NCBI RefSeq assembly: GCF_004193775.1
Contig: NC_041021.1
Coordinates: 8,190,651-8,254,650, forward strand
DNA: 64,000 nt
From: Glycine soja
Lineage: Eukaryota; Streptophyta; Magnoliopsida; Fabales; Fabaceae
Direction: 5' to 3'
Under the pieces are notes generated by a model. The model did no database searches, was not told the DNA's origin, and saw nothing but the letters and a program-made list of their open reading frames with translations. Of the stretch, positions 24,215 through 36,328 are shown in pieces. The position numbers were made by a program, and so were the translations under genes. The stretch's first letter is position 1, and each line of letters begins with the position of its first letter.

Positions 24215-25423
24215 AATAACGTGCTTCCCAGTCACCAGAGGCTTCGCGCTTGATAATGGAGGACACATGAACAGCGCTAGGCAATGACATCATGGGGCTC
24301 CGAAAAAGGGTGAGAATGGAGGATTGCCTTGAGGGTCCGCACTTAGGCAATCATGACACAGCTCCAAACTCGAAAGTGGAGGACACATGAACAGCGCTAG
24401 GCAATAACATTCATGGGGCTCCGAAAAGGGGTGAGAATGGAGGATTGCCTTGAGGGTCCTCACTTAGGCAATAATGAAACACAGCTCCAAACTCGAAAGT
24501 GGAGGACACATGAACAGCCCTAAGCAATAACATTCATGGGGCCCCGAAAAAAGGGTGAGAATGGAGGATTGCCTTGAGGGTCCTCAGTTAGGCAATCATG
24601 AAACACAACTCCAAACTCGAAAGTGGAGGACACATGAACAGCCCTAAGCAATAACATTCATGTGGCTCCGAAAAAGGGTGAGAATGGAGGATTGCCTTGA
24701 GGGTCCTCACTTAGGCAATCATGAAACACAGCTCCAAACTCGAAAGTGGAGGACACATGAACAGCCCTAAGCAATAACATTCATGTGGCTCTGAAAAAGG
24801 GTGAGAATCGAGGATTGCCTTGAGGGTCCTCACTTAGGCAATCATGAAACACAGCTCCAAACTCGAAAGTGGAGGACACATGAAGAACCCTAAGCAATAA
24901 CATTCATGTGGCTCCGAAAAAGGGTGAGAATGGAGGATTGCCTTGAGGGTCCTCACTTAGGCAATCATGAAACACAGCTCCAAACTCGAAAGTGGAGGAC
25001 ACATGAACAGCCCTAAGTAATAACATTCATGTGGCTCCGAAAAAGGGTGAGAATGGAGGATTTCCTTGAGGGTCCTCACTTAGGCAATCATGAAACACAG
25101 CTCCAAACTCGAAAGTGGAGGACACATGAACAGCCCTAAGCAATAACATTCATGTGGCTCCTAAAAAGGGTGAGAATGGAGGATTTTCTTGAGGGTCCTC
25201 ACTTAGGCAATCATGAAACACAGCTCCAAACTCGAAAGTGGAGGACACATGAACAGCCCTAAGCAATAACATTCATGTGGCTCTGAAAAAGGGTGAGAAT
25301 GGAGGATTGCCTTGAGGGTCCTCACTTAGGCAATCATGAAACACAGCTCCAAACTCGAAAGTGGAGGACACATGAACAGCCCTAAGAAATAACATTCATG
25401 TGGCTCCGAAAAAGGGTGTTGGC
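24215..25423 (-). repeat. Tandem array, about ten 123-bp units
   Basis: GGAGGACACATGAACAG recurs with its GGACACATGA core at 24261, 24381, 24504, 24628, 24751, 24874, 24997, 25120, 25243 and 25366. The spacing is 120, 123, 124 and then 123 throughout. The first units differ most and the later ones are nearly identical. It sits between the extra ORF and the PPT; Ogre elements often carry satellite-like arrays there. Confidence 0.95.
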
Positions 25424-27240
25424 GGGACCGAACGGTCCACCGGGTTTTTCCACCTAAAAGGATAACATGCTTTTTGCAAAGAAAATAAATCATTCGCGAG
25501 AGCACCACATCTTAGAGAAAAAATATACTTGTGCCAAGGGTAATCTTCCTTGTAATCGAGAACGAAGGGTAGGATGCCAACTTCTAGCTTTCAAATGAAC
25601 ACGCAGGGGAAACATGGGGCTAAGCTGAAAAGAAATCACTCATAGTGTATAAAACTCACAAGGCAAGTGTCTTATCCTATTCCCAAACCATAACTGCACC
25701 ATGACTCTATTTTGCATGCGACTTCCTATCGAATCATAGATCAAACGTACGATCATGGACCAATAGGATTTTCTCGAGGTTAGCGTTTTTGGAGAGAAAG
25801 CTGGGTGTTTCGGTCTTTTCCTCTTTGTTCATGTGGGGTGGGATATTGCCAGTCAAGAATGATTCTGAGTGGCAATCTGGCTTTGAAGAATTTCTATCTT
25901 CTTTCTTTCATTGATCGAGAATTGCTTCTTTTCCCTTTTCACTTCTTTTCGACCTTTGATCGAGAATCCTTCTTTCCTTTCTTCTGTTCTTTTCTTGATT
26001 TTCATCTTTTTCTTTTTTTCCATTTCTTCCTTCTTCTTTTTTTCTTTTTTTTTTCTCCTTCCCCATCCCTTTCTTTGGGAAATTGGGTTTTAGCATTCTA
26101 TTCGCTCTCCCTTGAGGAGATTCCGCTGTCCTTTGCTTCGGGGGAAAGAATGAGGATTCCTTTTTTACAGGCCAAGGTTCAAAAAGGTCTAAGGTTGTGT
26201 TTCAATGGGGTCTTTTATCGTGGGAACCCAATCTTGATATTTGGGGCGAAACAAATTTGGGTGTCAAGGTGTCGCTCTCGGCCTGAACTTTCGTATTATT
26301 CCATAAGGCACGCGTGACAATGATGATTTGAAAACAACGTGCAAAATTAGTCATGGCTACAGCCAGGTAGGCACTCAAGCATCCCGTTTAGGCATTGTGA
26401 TACTACGGTTGGGGAATTCAGCCAGACAGACCCAACGTTTCCAAGTTATGTTCTTTCGTCAGTTCAATGAATTCATCCATCCTTATCTTGGTTCATTCTG
26501 GAAAATAAACTCTTAGCATCAGTCCCTTGTTTCCAGAAGATGCGTTTGCTCTTTACGAATGATTTATGCTTCTTAACTATAACATGTCGACCTTCGCGGT
26601 CTTTCTTTCTCTTTACTTTTTGTTTTATTTTTATATATGTTCACTAAAACTATACACCTGTGGTCCGTTATGAGGAAAACCTTTCTTTGTACATCTATAT
26701 TTTTATACATGACAAACTGTTTCTGTACACGCATTAGAACTCTTCTCTTTACGTCACACGGTCTATATACAAACCCTATTTATATTCAAAGATTTTCATT
26801 TTTTCCCAACCCACACTTATGGTTCACACAAAAGTTTCTTCATATACACTCATTGCTCACACACACAAGAATTCCTTTCCTTCTATACACATTTTCCCTT
26901 TACATACATGTATAAATAAAAACCTTTTTCTTTTCTTTATGAACATGACTTTTATTCACAATGCTTCTTTCTTTTTATTAGGATTTTTGGTTCATTTTAT
27001 TTTATTTTTTTAGGACGGCGTTCCTAAATGAAAAACTCTACACGGTTCCGGAACTTCAACAAACATTATTGACAACAACGAAATAAGTACCGACGTAACA
27101 ACTCAAGTGATATGTATGTACAAAACAAAAGTCAAAACATGAAACAAACGCCAGTCCCTTAGTCAAACACAAAATAAGATGATATGTAACAGAAAAAACA
27201 AATGGAAACAAAAAGAAATATGGATCAAGAGATCTCCCAA
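25424..27240 (-). other. Ogre-1 3' untranslated region
   Basis: T- and C-rich on the plus strand near 25900-26090; no gene is supported. It links the extra ORF to the tandem array. Confidence 0.5.
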
Positions 27241-28503
27241 TCATGTGGCCCCGCTCCCTCCTAAGAAATCAAGTAAATCGGTCATCTCTTCGTCCTCGCA
27301 GGCCTCATCTGCCTCGTCGGGAGCCTCTGCTGGTGCCCCTGCTGGTGCCTCTCCTGCCTGGGCCTTAGGCCAATCTCCAGGCCATGCGACCTCTGCCCTG
27401 AACTGGTCCGGAGTAGGGCACGGAAAAGAAGTAAAGCCCTGGCTCTGCAGGCTGAGACTCATCTGATAGAGACAATCATGGGTCTGTACATGTGCTCGGT
27501 GGTTGGCCGCCTGCTGGCGAACCAAATTTCGCAAATACTGCTCCGTATCAAACAATCCGGCTGGACCAGCCTGATGAGGTGGCGGCGCATCCGCGGCCTG
27601 TGGTGCATCACCCTGGACCTGTCTCTGCGTGCAGTACTTCTCAATAAAAGCTCAGGTGATGGGCGGCCGAATCACCTTACTAGGTGTGACGGGGACGCCG
27701 AACGACTGGCAGAGTCCTGTGATCAAGGCGGGAAATCCCAGGGCCCTGTTGGACTTATCCGGGTCCAGAGGGTGCCTGGTAGGCGCCATACCTGCAAATA
27801 TATAGATGGCATCAGCGATTAACTGAGCCACATGAATGCTCATCCGCGTCAGGATGGCGTACACCAGCTGACACTTCGGCAGGGGGAGGTCGGAATTATG
27901 ATCGTTGGGCAGGATGTTGCTGAGCAGCAAAGTCATCCATATCTGAGTCAGGGTGGTCATGTTGGTGCGCATGATCCGCACCCATCTCCCAGCAGCAGTC
28001 CGGGCAAAATCTTGCCCCGGTATACATAGCAACTGGGCGATGGCCTCCTCATCGAACCCATCGGACCGGTTTCTCCTCTGGCCATACTCGCACTCCTAGC
28101 CCTCTTCCAACACTAAAGGATATCCCAGGAGCTGGCCAATAGCATCTGCATCGAACGGGATCCACTGACCCCTCACCCAGGACCTCATATCACGCACGCC
28201 CTCCTCTGTTGGCCAAGCATTGGCATAAAATTCGAGGACTATGTCTGGATCAAACTTGGCCATGGGGGTAACCAGTGATGCCCACCGCCGGCGAACTATC
28301 TCCTCCTGGAAATCGGTATACTCATCGTCCCTGAGCTGGACGCGTCGCTCCCGGAGAAATGACCATCCCTTGATGGCCTCGAAGCGCTGCTGGTGTTCAG
28401 CGCTCCTAGAACGGTGACTATCATACTCGGGAGCGGAACTAGTTCCTTCGGCCGCCTTATCCTTCCTGTATCTCTTTGAGGCAAGTTTCCTCGGGGCCAT
28501 TTC
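27241..28503 (-). pseudogene. Ogre-1 extra ORF: putative plant transposon protein domain
   Basis: The frame starts MAPRKLASKRYRKDKA and runs in one phase to EMTDLLDFLGGSGAT, with stops at 28096-28098 and near 27650. The middle (RWASLVTPMAKFDPDIVLEF, WIPFDADAIGQLLGYPL) matches the 'putative plant transposon protein' domain, I believe PF20167. The C-terminus is Ala/Glu/Pro-rich (GEAPAGAPAEAPDEAD). The function is unknown. Extra ORFs between integrase and the 3' LTR are known from Tat-lineage elements, and this one is in the sense direction. About 420 codons in total. Confidence 0.75.
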
Positions 28504-28515
28504 TTGCGAGAACAA

Positions 28516-30670
28516 ACATTTAGAAGTTAGTTTTACAAGATAATGCTTATCTTAATGCAAAAAGGTCGTGCTAATCCCTCTGATGGAGAACGGACTCATG
28601 TAATCCATTTATGCACATGTGTATGTGTAGAAAATATCCTATTATTTATATCAACATACAAGGATATTCAAAACATTCTAGTTACCACACATATATATTT
28701 TTCGGAAAGAATACTTACACGCATGCTCAAGGTATTGTGCCAAAAATTACATATGTTCATATCCTAACTATTTTGCTACCACAAACTACCCACACACATT
28801 TGAAGTATTTTATTAACATACAAATATTTGTTGTTTCATTCATATTTATTTATACATATATGCACATTGGAGAGCCAATCTCACGTCACGCACACACTTG
28901 CATTTGAAAAGGAACTTTCATGCCATCTATCTACACTTGAGGGGCAATTCCACATCATATATTCATTTGGGAAGCATTCTTGTGCCATTTTTGGCATGGG
29001 TACATTTTTTTTTGAAAGGCTTCTTATGCTACCTATCCACAAATATACGTATTTTGAAAGGCATTTTTACGCTACCTATCCACAAATATACATTTTTTTT
29101 AAATGCATTATTTACTATTCATTCACTTTGCAAGGTATTTTTATGCCATATATTCACACACTTTGCAACATATTTTTATGCCATATACATTCACATATAT
29201 ACATACCATTGAAAGGTATTTCCCATGCTACCTTGGTGCAAGGTATTCCTCATGGGGCAGCCAAATTTAAATTCTAATAAAAACCTCTCAAACATGTTCT
29301 AATATTCATGCCTCTTTACATTCAAAACCAAAATTTAGATTCCTAGGCATAAGTCATGCTTCCTTGCATTGAAGCTTTAAAAAGTTTGGGTTCCTAAGCT
29401 TGGGATTGCATTTGGGCACCTATTTTGACTTTCCTATGTTGTCTCTACATACATAAAACAGCCCCACCATCCCAATTTTGCAAAATCATATTCATATATC
29501 ATTGGGGCATTTCACCGAGCACTTGGTGAGCGCATGTTTGGACATAAATTACAAGAGAATGGGAGCAATGTGGCATGCCCCATTGCTTCAGAATACAACC
29601 TAGGCCTAAGGCCTTTTCATTCAAATCCTTAATTCAAGAAAACAAGCACCAAAGCAAACCAAAAATGCCTCACAAATATAAGCATGTTCTCACAATTTAA
29701 GGCACCAAAAGATGAAGAAAACACATCAATGGGAAGCAAAAACATCAAGGATGGAATACTTACTTGTTGGAGTAAATAGAAACACCAAAAACGAAAGCAA
29801 AACGTGATCAAAAGTGGCTTAGGGGAGCAAGAAACCGCAAGCCTTCATGTTCTTTATCTTTTGAATGAGGGGGGGGGGGGAGTTTTTGGATGCCAAAACG
29901 TTCCCCTCCCTCGTTTTTTTATAATTTGAGTGCAGGGGTTGCTCGCCCAGGCGAGCTAACCTGCCACACATTTTTTTTAAGTGTTTTTTTTTTTTTGGGT
30001 GCATTTACCAAGCCTCCCCCCTCTTATGGGTTAGCGTTTTGCCTAACTTGAACCTACTTAAGTTAGCATTAGGTGTCGATTACTTATTTAAAAACAAACA
30101 GTAGTAAAAGAAACTGCGAACGCAAAGGATATTGGGCTGCCCTGCAGCGACGTTCTCTGCTTGTTTAGCACCGGGAAGGGGCAACGATCGGTCGGTCGTG
30201 ACCCTAGCCCCACTCGCATCCGTCCCTATGTACCTGTAAGTAGGAAACAAAAATACGCGGCCAATCGTGACCGGTCATCGTCTTACCTTGGTTGATTTCT
30301 GCCATTGATTTGTCTTGACTTCTGACCGTGGCCTGAGACTATTCTACTCCTTCCTATCACAAGATATGCATGTGCATGTGCATGTATGAATGTTTCTAAT
30401 GCGATGATTTTATTTTAGTGAAGGCTGGTTAGATTCAATTTTAAATAAGCGTTTGGGGCACCCCATACACCGAGCGAAGAGGGCTCAAGCTATAACAAAT
30501 CTAAAACACGAGGTTTGAAACCAAAGGGAGGACTGAAACCTTGCCCATTTTTCCTTTTCTTTTAAAGGAACGAGACAAATACAGAGGAAGGGAATCCCTG
30601 GAGGAAACTAAGAAGAACAAAAACTCAAAATTAAAAGAACGTGCAACGGTTCTCTCGATTGCCCCAGACT
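28516..30670 (-). other. Ogre-1 noncoding stretch between integrase and the extra ORF
   Basis: No coding sequence is supported. On the plus strand there are repeated CACATATAT and ATTTTTATGCCATATAT-like blocks near 28590-29220 that give overlapping chance ORFs. A G10 run lies near 29871. Confidence 0.5.
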
Positions 30671-31780
30671 TCAAGCGTAATATCGTTTAACTACATCGGA
30701 GTTCACGGGCGAAGGCAATTCCTCGCCATCCATGTGGGTGAGTATCAGAGCACCCCCAGAAAAAGCTCTTTTCACCACGAAAGGTCCTTCATAATTCGGG
30801 GCCCACTTGCCTCGATTATCTTTAACAGCGTGGGACATCTTCTTCAGCACGAGGTCCCCCTCGTTGAACTTGCGCGGGCATACCTTCTTGTCGAATGCGT
30901 TCTTTATCCTTCGTTGATACAAACGCCCATGGCTCATGGCGGCCAAACGTTTACCTTCAATAAGGTTAAGTTGGTCATAGCGCGCTTGAGCCCACTCTGA
31001 CTCTTCTAGGCCTGACTCCGCCATTATCCTCTGAGAAGGAACCTCTACCTCAAATGGGAGTACTGCCTCCATCAAGGAATACGGCATTGCCCCAGTAGAA
31101 GTTCGCACCGAGTTTCTTTATCCATGTAGGGCGAAAGACAACATCTCATGCCAATCTTTGTATGACACTGTCATCTTTTGAACAATCTTCTTTATATTCT
31201 TATTCGCAGCCTCTACAGCCCCATTCATCTTTGGCCGATAAGGGGTAGAGTTATGATGCTGGATCTTGAAGTCTTCGCACATCTCCTGCATCATCTTATT
31301 GTTCAGATTGGTGCCATTGTCAGTAATGATCTTCCTGGGGAGTCCGTATCGACAAATCAATTCCTTCTTTATGAATCTAACTACCACATTCCTTGTGACA
31401 TTAGTATAAGAAGCTGCTTCGACCCATTTGGTGAAGTAATCTATCGCCACAAGAATGAAGCGGTGACCATTCGACGCTTTGGGTTCGATGGCCCCAATGA
31501 CATCTATTCCCCACATAGAAAAAGGCCAAGGGGCGGACATAACATTGAGAGGATGTGGCGGAACATTGACATTGTCCGCGTATGCCTGACATTTATGACA
31601 TTTCCTGACATGAGCGCAGCAATCGCTTTCCATGGTGAGCCAATAATAACCGGCCCTAAGGATTTTTCTGGCCATAGCATGCCCATTGGCATGTGTCCCA
31701 AAGGAACCCTCGTGGATCTCCTCAATCATGAAGTTCGCCTCTTTGGCATCTACGCATCGTAGGAGGGTCATGTCGTGGTT
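30671..31780 (-). pseudogene. Ogre-1 integrase
   Basis: It has the zinc-binding HHCC domain (HEGSFGTHANGH and CHKCQAY), then the DDE core: GIDVIGAIEPKASNGHRFIL, ITDNGTNLNN, and NGAVEAANKNIKK carrying the Glu. A TAA at 31118-31120 interrupts the core's end. The C-terminal part (30671-31108) resumes in phase with FDKKVCPRKFNEGDLVLKK and KWAPNYEGPFVVK, the GPY/F-type module. It inserts the element DNA into the genome. Confidence 0.9.
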
Positions 31781-32386
31781 TCATTTGTATAGGATAGTAC
31801 CACTTACAAAGAAACCAGTAGCCAATCTCCTCAACGTCCTTTTGTCATTGTCAGAAATCCCTGGTGGGTATTCTTTGTTCTCGACATACTGCTTGATGTC
31901 GAAATACCACAGTTTCCCATCCCGCTCTTCTTCTATTGCATAACAATATGTCGGCCTGCCTTGAGATTTGAATTCGATGTATGGCAGATCCCCGTGTGGG
32001 GCAAGTTGAAACATGAATGCCAGGGTGGCTAGCGTATCAGCCATTTGATTCTCTTCCCGAGGTATGTGGTGGAAAGAAATGTGGTCAAAGTACTTGGCTA
32101 ACCTCAAGATGTGAGTTTGATAGGGTATCAACTTCGGATCCCTAATTTCCCATTCTCCTTTCAACTGGCGTATCACCAAAGCTGAGTCTCCATACACCTT
32201 GAGTAGTTTTACATCAAAATCAATGGCCGCCTGAACCCCGAGGGCGCATGCTTCGTACTCGGCCATATTGTTGGTACAATCAAAACCTAACCTAGCCGTG
32301 AAAGGAATACACTGATCATCCGGGGATACCAGGACTGCCCCTACTCCGTGGCCCAAAGCGTTAGATGCCCCATCGAAGCAAACAAT
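31781..32386 (-). pseudogene. Ogre-1 second RNase H (aRNH type)
   Basis: Directly after the TGA comes VCFDGASNALGHGVGAVL, then NNMAEYEACALG, YGDSALVIRQL and ENQMADTLATL. These supply the D-E-D-D residues of an RNase HI fold of the RVT_3 kind. Tat-lineage elements are known to carry an extra, archaeal-type RNase H between RT-RNase H and integrase; position and sequence fit. The frame stops at TGA 31781-31783 and resumes in phase as integrase. Confidence 0.8.
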
Positions 32387-34112
32387 TCATTTGTCTATGT
32401 CCTCGTGCGTCCGCTTCTCTTCAAACAGGGCCATGATATCTTCATCTGTGAACTCAGGATGCATCGGCCGATAATCCTGGAGGGGTTGCTGGGCCAAATA
32501 ATCCGCTAAGGCACTTCCCTTTACCGCTTTTTGGGTGACGTAAACGATATCAAATTCAGATAATAGTACCTGCCACCTAGCGATTCGTCCCGTGAGGGCC
32601 GGTTTCTCAAAGATGTATTTCACGGGATCCATCTTAGAAATAAGCCACGTGGTATAGCTGAGCATGTACTGCCTAAGCCGATGTGATGCCCATACCAGAG
32701 CACAACACGTCCTTTCCAGCATTGAGTAATTCATCTCACATACGGTAAACTTCTTGCTCAGATAGTAGATGGCTTGCTCCTTTTTCCCAGAATCATCGTG
32801 CTGACCCAACACGCACCCCATAGATTCGTCCAACACAGTCATGTATAGGAAAATAGGTCTTCCTATTACAGGTGGCATGAGCACCGGGGGTTTTGCGAGA
32901 CTCTGTTTGATCTTCTCGAAGGCCTCTTGACATTCACTGTTCCACAGGACCGCCTGGTTCTTACGTAATAGCTTGAAAATGGGCTCACAGGTAGGGGTGA
33001 GTTGCGAGATAAATCTCGCGATATAATTTAATCTGCCCAAGAACCCCCGAACCTGCTTCTCCGTGCATGGCTCCGGCATTTCAAGGATGGCCTTCACTTT
33101 CTCGGGATCTATCTCTATCCCTTTCTGACTTACGATAAATCCTAGCAACTTCCCCGACTTTACCCCGAAGGTGCATTTGGTTGGGTTTAGTTTTAGTTGG
33201 TATTTCCGTAACCTTCCAAACAGCTTACGCAGATTGACAAGGTGTTCATCCTCAGTCCAAGACTTGGCAATCATGTCATCTACGTAGACCTCTATTTTCT
33301 TATGCATCATATCATGGAACAACGCCACCATGGCACGCTGATAGGTTGCCCCAGCATTTTTCAGCCCGAAGGCCATCACTTTATAGCAGAAAGTCCCCCA
33401 TAGGGTGACGAAAGTGGTCTTCTCTACATCTTCGGGTGCCATCTTTATTTGATTATATCCTGAGAAACCATCCATAAATGAGAAAAGGGCGAATTTGGCT
33501 GTATTATCTACCAATATGTCAATGTGTGGCAGGGGAAAATTGTCTTTTGGACTGGCCCGGTTCAAGTCCCGGTAGTCTACACACATTCGAACCTTGCCGT
33601 CCTTTTTCGGGACTGGGACAATGTTGGCCACCCACTCCGGGTACCGCACCACAGCTAAGAATCCTGCATCAAATTGCTTCCTTACTTCTTCTTTAATTTT
33701 TAAAGACATCTCAGGTTTCATTCTTCGTAACTTCTGCTTAACCGGGGAAGACCCAGGATTCAAAGGCAACTTATGCTGCACAATGTCGGAATCTAGACCG
33801 GGCATGTCTTGATATGACCACGCGAAGACATCTTGACACTCTTCAAGAAGGGTTATCAAACCTTGGCGGATAGGCGCGGTCATACCGATTCCTACCTTCA
33901 CTTCTTTCTTTTCCTCCGTGGTCCCCAAGTTTACCAATTCGGTTTCTTCTTGGTGTGGCTTCATTTCACGTTCTTCCTGAGCAACCAACCTCTCCAATTC
34001 CGGTGACAGGACGTCCGCTTCCTCTTCCTCATTTATCGTTTGGCTTATATGTCGATCGAAATTGATTGTCAAACCCTCGTTGTTAGGATCCTTAAAGAAT
34101 CGACCCTCATAT
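32387..34112 (-). pseudogene. Ogre-1 reverse transcriptase and RNase H
   Basis: Motifs in order: MCVDYRDLNRASPKDNFPLP, SFMDGFSGYNQIKM, FCYKVMAFGLKNAGATYQR, and the catalytic YVDDM at about 33285 on the plus strand. Then come LNPTKCTFGV, GFLGRLNYIARFI and a Ty3-type RNase H (FLYMTVLDESMGCVLGQ, IYYLSKKF). The RT copies element RNA into DNA and the RNase H removes the template. The frame is open to a TGA at 32387-32389 and continues beyond it in phase. Confidence 0.92.
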
Positions 34113-34265
34113 CTATACCAAACAAGACAAAAGAAACAAAAAACATGCAAAATGATATGAGAAAGGGTGGTACTGCAAGAACAGATGAAACAAGATCTCT
34201 TTGTTTATTTAATAAGGTAGGTTTCACAAAACAAAAGAGAACGGAAATCTATAGGCTCTAATTAC
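34113..34265 (-). other. Putative 153-nt Ogre intron between protease and RT
   Basis: On the minus strand the donor is AAT|GTAATT and the acceptor is GGTATAG|ATATGAGG, with T-rich sequence before the acceptor. Joining puts the G-patch and RT frames in phase. The donor overlaps the TAA that would stop an unspliced message. An intron at this place is an established Ogre feature; the exact sites are inferred. Confidence 0.65.
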
Positions 34266-34720
34266 ATTGAATCAGCGGTATAGACTTCTGACTGGCTTAT
34301 CACGCGCCAGTTCCCCACTTGGGAATCGGGGTGGCATGGTTGCACAAAACTTGGTGGGTCTTGAGGGAACTCCTCTTCTATTGCAGCCACCTCCTCCTCA
34401 GACACCATTCCAGCACTGGTGAAACACTGGCTAATACGGCCGGGCCATACCCTATCCGCCCGAAATCTTGATGGCACGTTCCTCCTCCCCGGCATCCCGG
34501 GTTCATACCCTAATCCATACTTGTATGGATTTCCCTTGATATCGACCACGTTGGCATTCCTGAGGCAGTCCTTGCCTAGACCTATTCCGGGCTCAAATCC
34601 GTTCCTGAGCATAACATGCGCCACCATTATGGCCGCGTTGGAGAGAGAAGGTAGCGACGGACTTGGTTCCACCGAGGCGCAGCTCACCACCTCAAAGGAT
34701 TGGAAAGCCGTTTCCAATGA
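34266..34720 (-). pseudogene. Ogre-1 G-patch segment before the intron
   Basis: In the same phase as the protease, beyond its TAA. It contains AHVMLRNGFEPGIGLGK, a G-patch-like motif (GxGxGLG spacing) seen between protease and RT in Ogre/Tat polyproteins. The exon ends at 34266, with TAA formed directly by the next bases if the RNA is not spliced. Confidence 0.7.
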
Positions 34721-36328
34721 TTATTCTGCCGCTTCTACGTACGGTGCGGAGGAAGGGCAGCTCACTAACATATCCTCTTCACCCGACACAATCACTAAAA
34801 GTCCACCCACTGCGAACTTCAATTTCTGGTGAAGCGTTGAATGGACCACTCCCAGGGCATGAATCCACGGTCTTCCCAAGAGGCAGCTATAGGCGGGATT
34901 TATATCCATTACTTGAAACACCACACTGCAAGTGTGGGGGCCTATCTGAATGGGAATATCGATTTCCCCCATTACTTCCCGCCGAGTACCATCAAAGGCT
35001 CGCACCACCATCGAGCTCGGTTTTAAACGTGACGCACTAAAAGGAAGCTTTTCCAAAGTGGTCTTCGGCATTACATTTAAACTCGATCCGTTGTCGATAA
35101 GTACCTTTGCGACAACGTGGTCCATACATCTCACCGACACATGTAGAGCCTTGTTGTGTCCTCTCCCCTCAACGGGAATCTCTTCTTCCGCAAATGCGAT
35201 ATAATTGTTGGTGGTTATATGATTAACGATGCCTTCGAACCCCTCCACTGAGATGTCATGTGCTACATGGGCATCGTTAAGGACCTTTATCAACAGCGCC
35301 CGATGAGGCTCGGAGTTTATGAGTAGTTCAAGCAAAGAGATTCTTGCTGGAGTTTTATTCAGTTGCTCGACTACCTTAAACTCGCTTTGTTGGATGAGGC
35401 GGAGGAACTCATGGGCCTCTTCCAAAGTCACTGTTTTTCCTTGAAGTCCCTCTTTCTTTTCGGCCCCTCTTACCATTGGAGGATCTACTTCTTTCGAGGG
35501 GGTGGCTATATCTGTGGGCTCTTGGACCATGGGCGCTTTCCCTTTAGAGGGCAATTCCGTCGGGTGAGGGGAAGCGAACACCCGACCACTGCGGGTTACG
35601 CCACTGAGGCCGGTGATGTTGGTTACCTTAGCTGATAGGGAGTCAACTTCGGTTGCAACTCTTTCGCTGGACGCGGGAGGGGTATACTTCCACGGAACGG
35701 CCTTATTACTTTGATATGCAAATGGCGTTGGCTTGGGCGCCGCCCGAGGGTATATGGGTGTGGAGCCGGTCCCTTTTCTAGTAAAACATATCACTAGGGC
35801 CTTGGGGGTTAAAGGAACCTTCTTCTCTTCCGACTGCATGCAAATTTGTGGTTCTTCCCTCCCTCCTATGGATACTTCAAGCTGCCCGCAATCCATGAGC
35901 CACTGAAGCAATTCTTCTACCGCGAGACAGGTTTCCATGTCGTGCGACTCCCCGAGGTAAAATAAACATTCGTCCCTTTCGCCTCCACCACGGGAGACCA
36001 TGCACGCCGCTTGCAGTGATTGATAGATGAAGCGTCTAGAAGTAGCTATGTCTCCTAACCTCTTTGTCCGTGATGGCCCGTCCTCTTCGACGACGTTCGC
36101 GCTAGCCCCTCCATGACTAGCTAGCGGGTTGGTTTTAACATTTGGGCCTTCCTCCTGAAACGCTAGCCAGCCGGCACTAATCAGGTGCTGCACTTTATAC
36201 TTGAACAGGATGCAGGAGTCAATATTGTGTCCAGGAACTCCACTATGGTACACACACTTGATTGGATTAAAAAATTTGGGGGATTGGGCTGGTATGAGCT
36301 TTGGATATTTTGGGGTGCTTTCATCCAT
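34721..36328 (-). pseudogene. Ogre-1 gag C-terminus and aspartic protease
   Basis: The frame holds the knuckle-like CVYHSG...HNIDSC, a long proline-rich linker (about residues 190-280), and the retropepsin-like protease with active-site block VLIDNGSSLNVMP (about 35075-35110 on the plus strand). Further in is CLLGRPWIHALG, the conserved end of this protease type. The DNGSS active site is usual for the Ogre/Tat group rather than DTG. The frame stops at a TAA at 34721-34723 and then stays open in the same phase into the G-patch segment. Confidence 0.87.

Noticed and set aside
24215..25423. Regular repeats resembling a CRISPR array
   Set aside because: The whole 123-bp unit is repeated, with no unique spacers. 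It is a tandem array inside a plant retrotransposon.
25805..26317. Plus-strand ORF of 170 residues rich in Phe/Ser
   Set aside because: It is produced by TTC/TTT-rich sequence in the Ogre-1 3' region, with no motif.
28543..29277. Plus-strand ORFs with many His/Tyr/Phe residues
   Set aside because: They are driven by CACATATAT-like low-complexity DNA in the Ogre-1 noncoding region.
31178..31762. Plus-strand ORF of 194 residues
   Set aside because: It is a shadow of the integrase on the minus strand.
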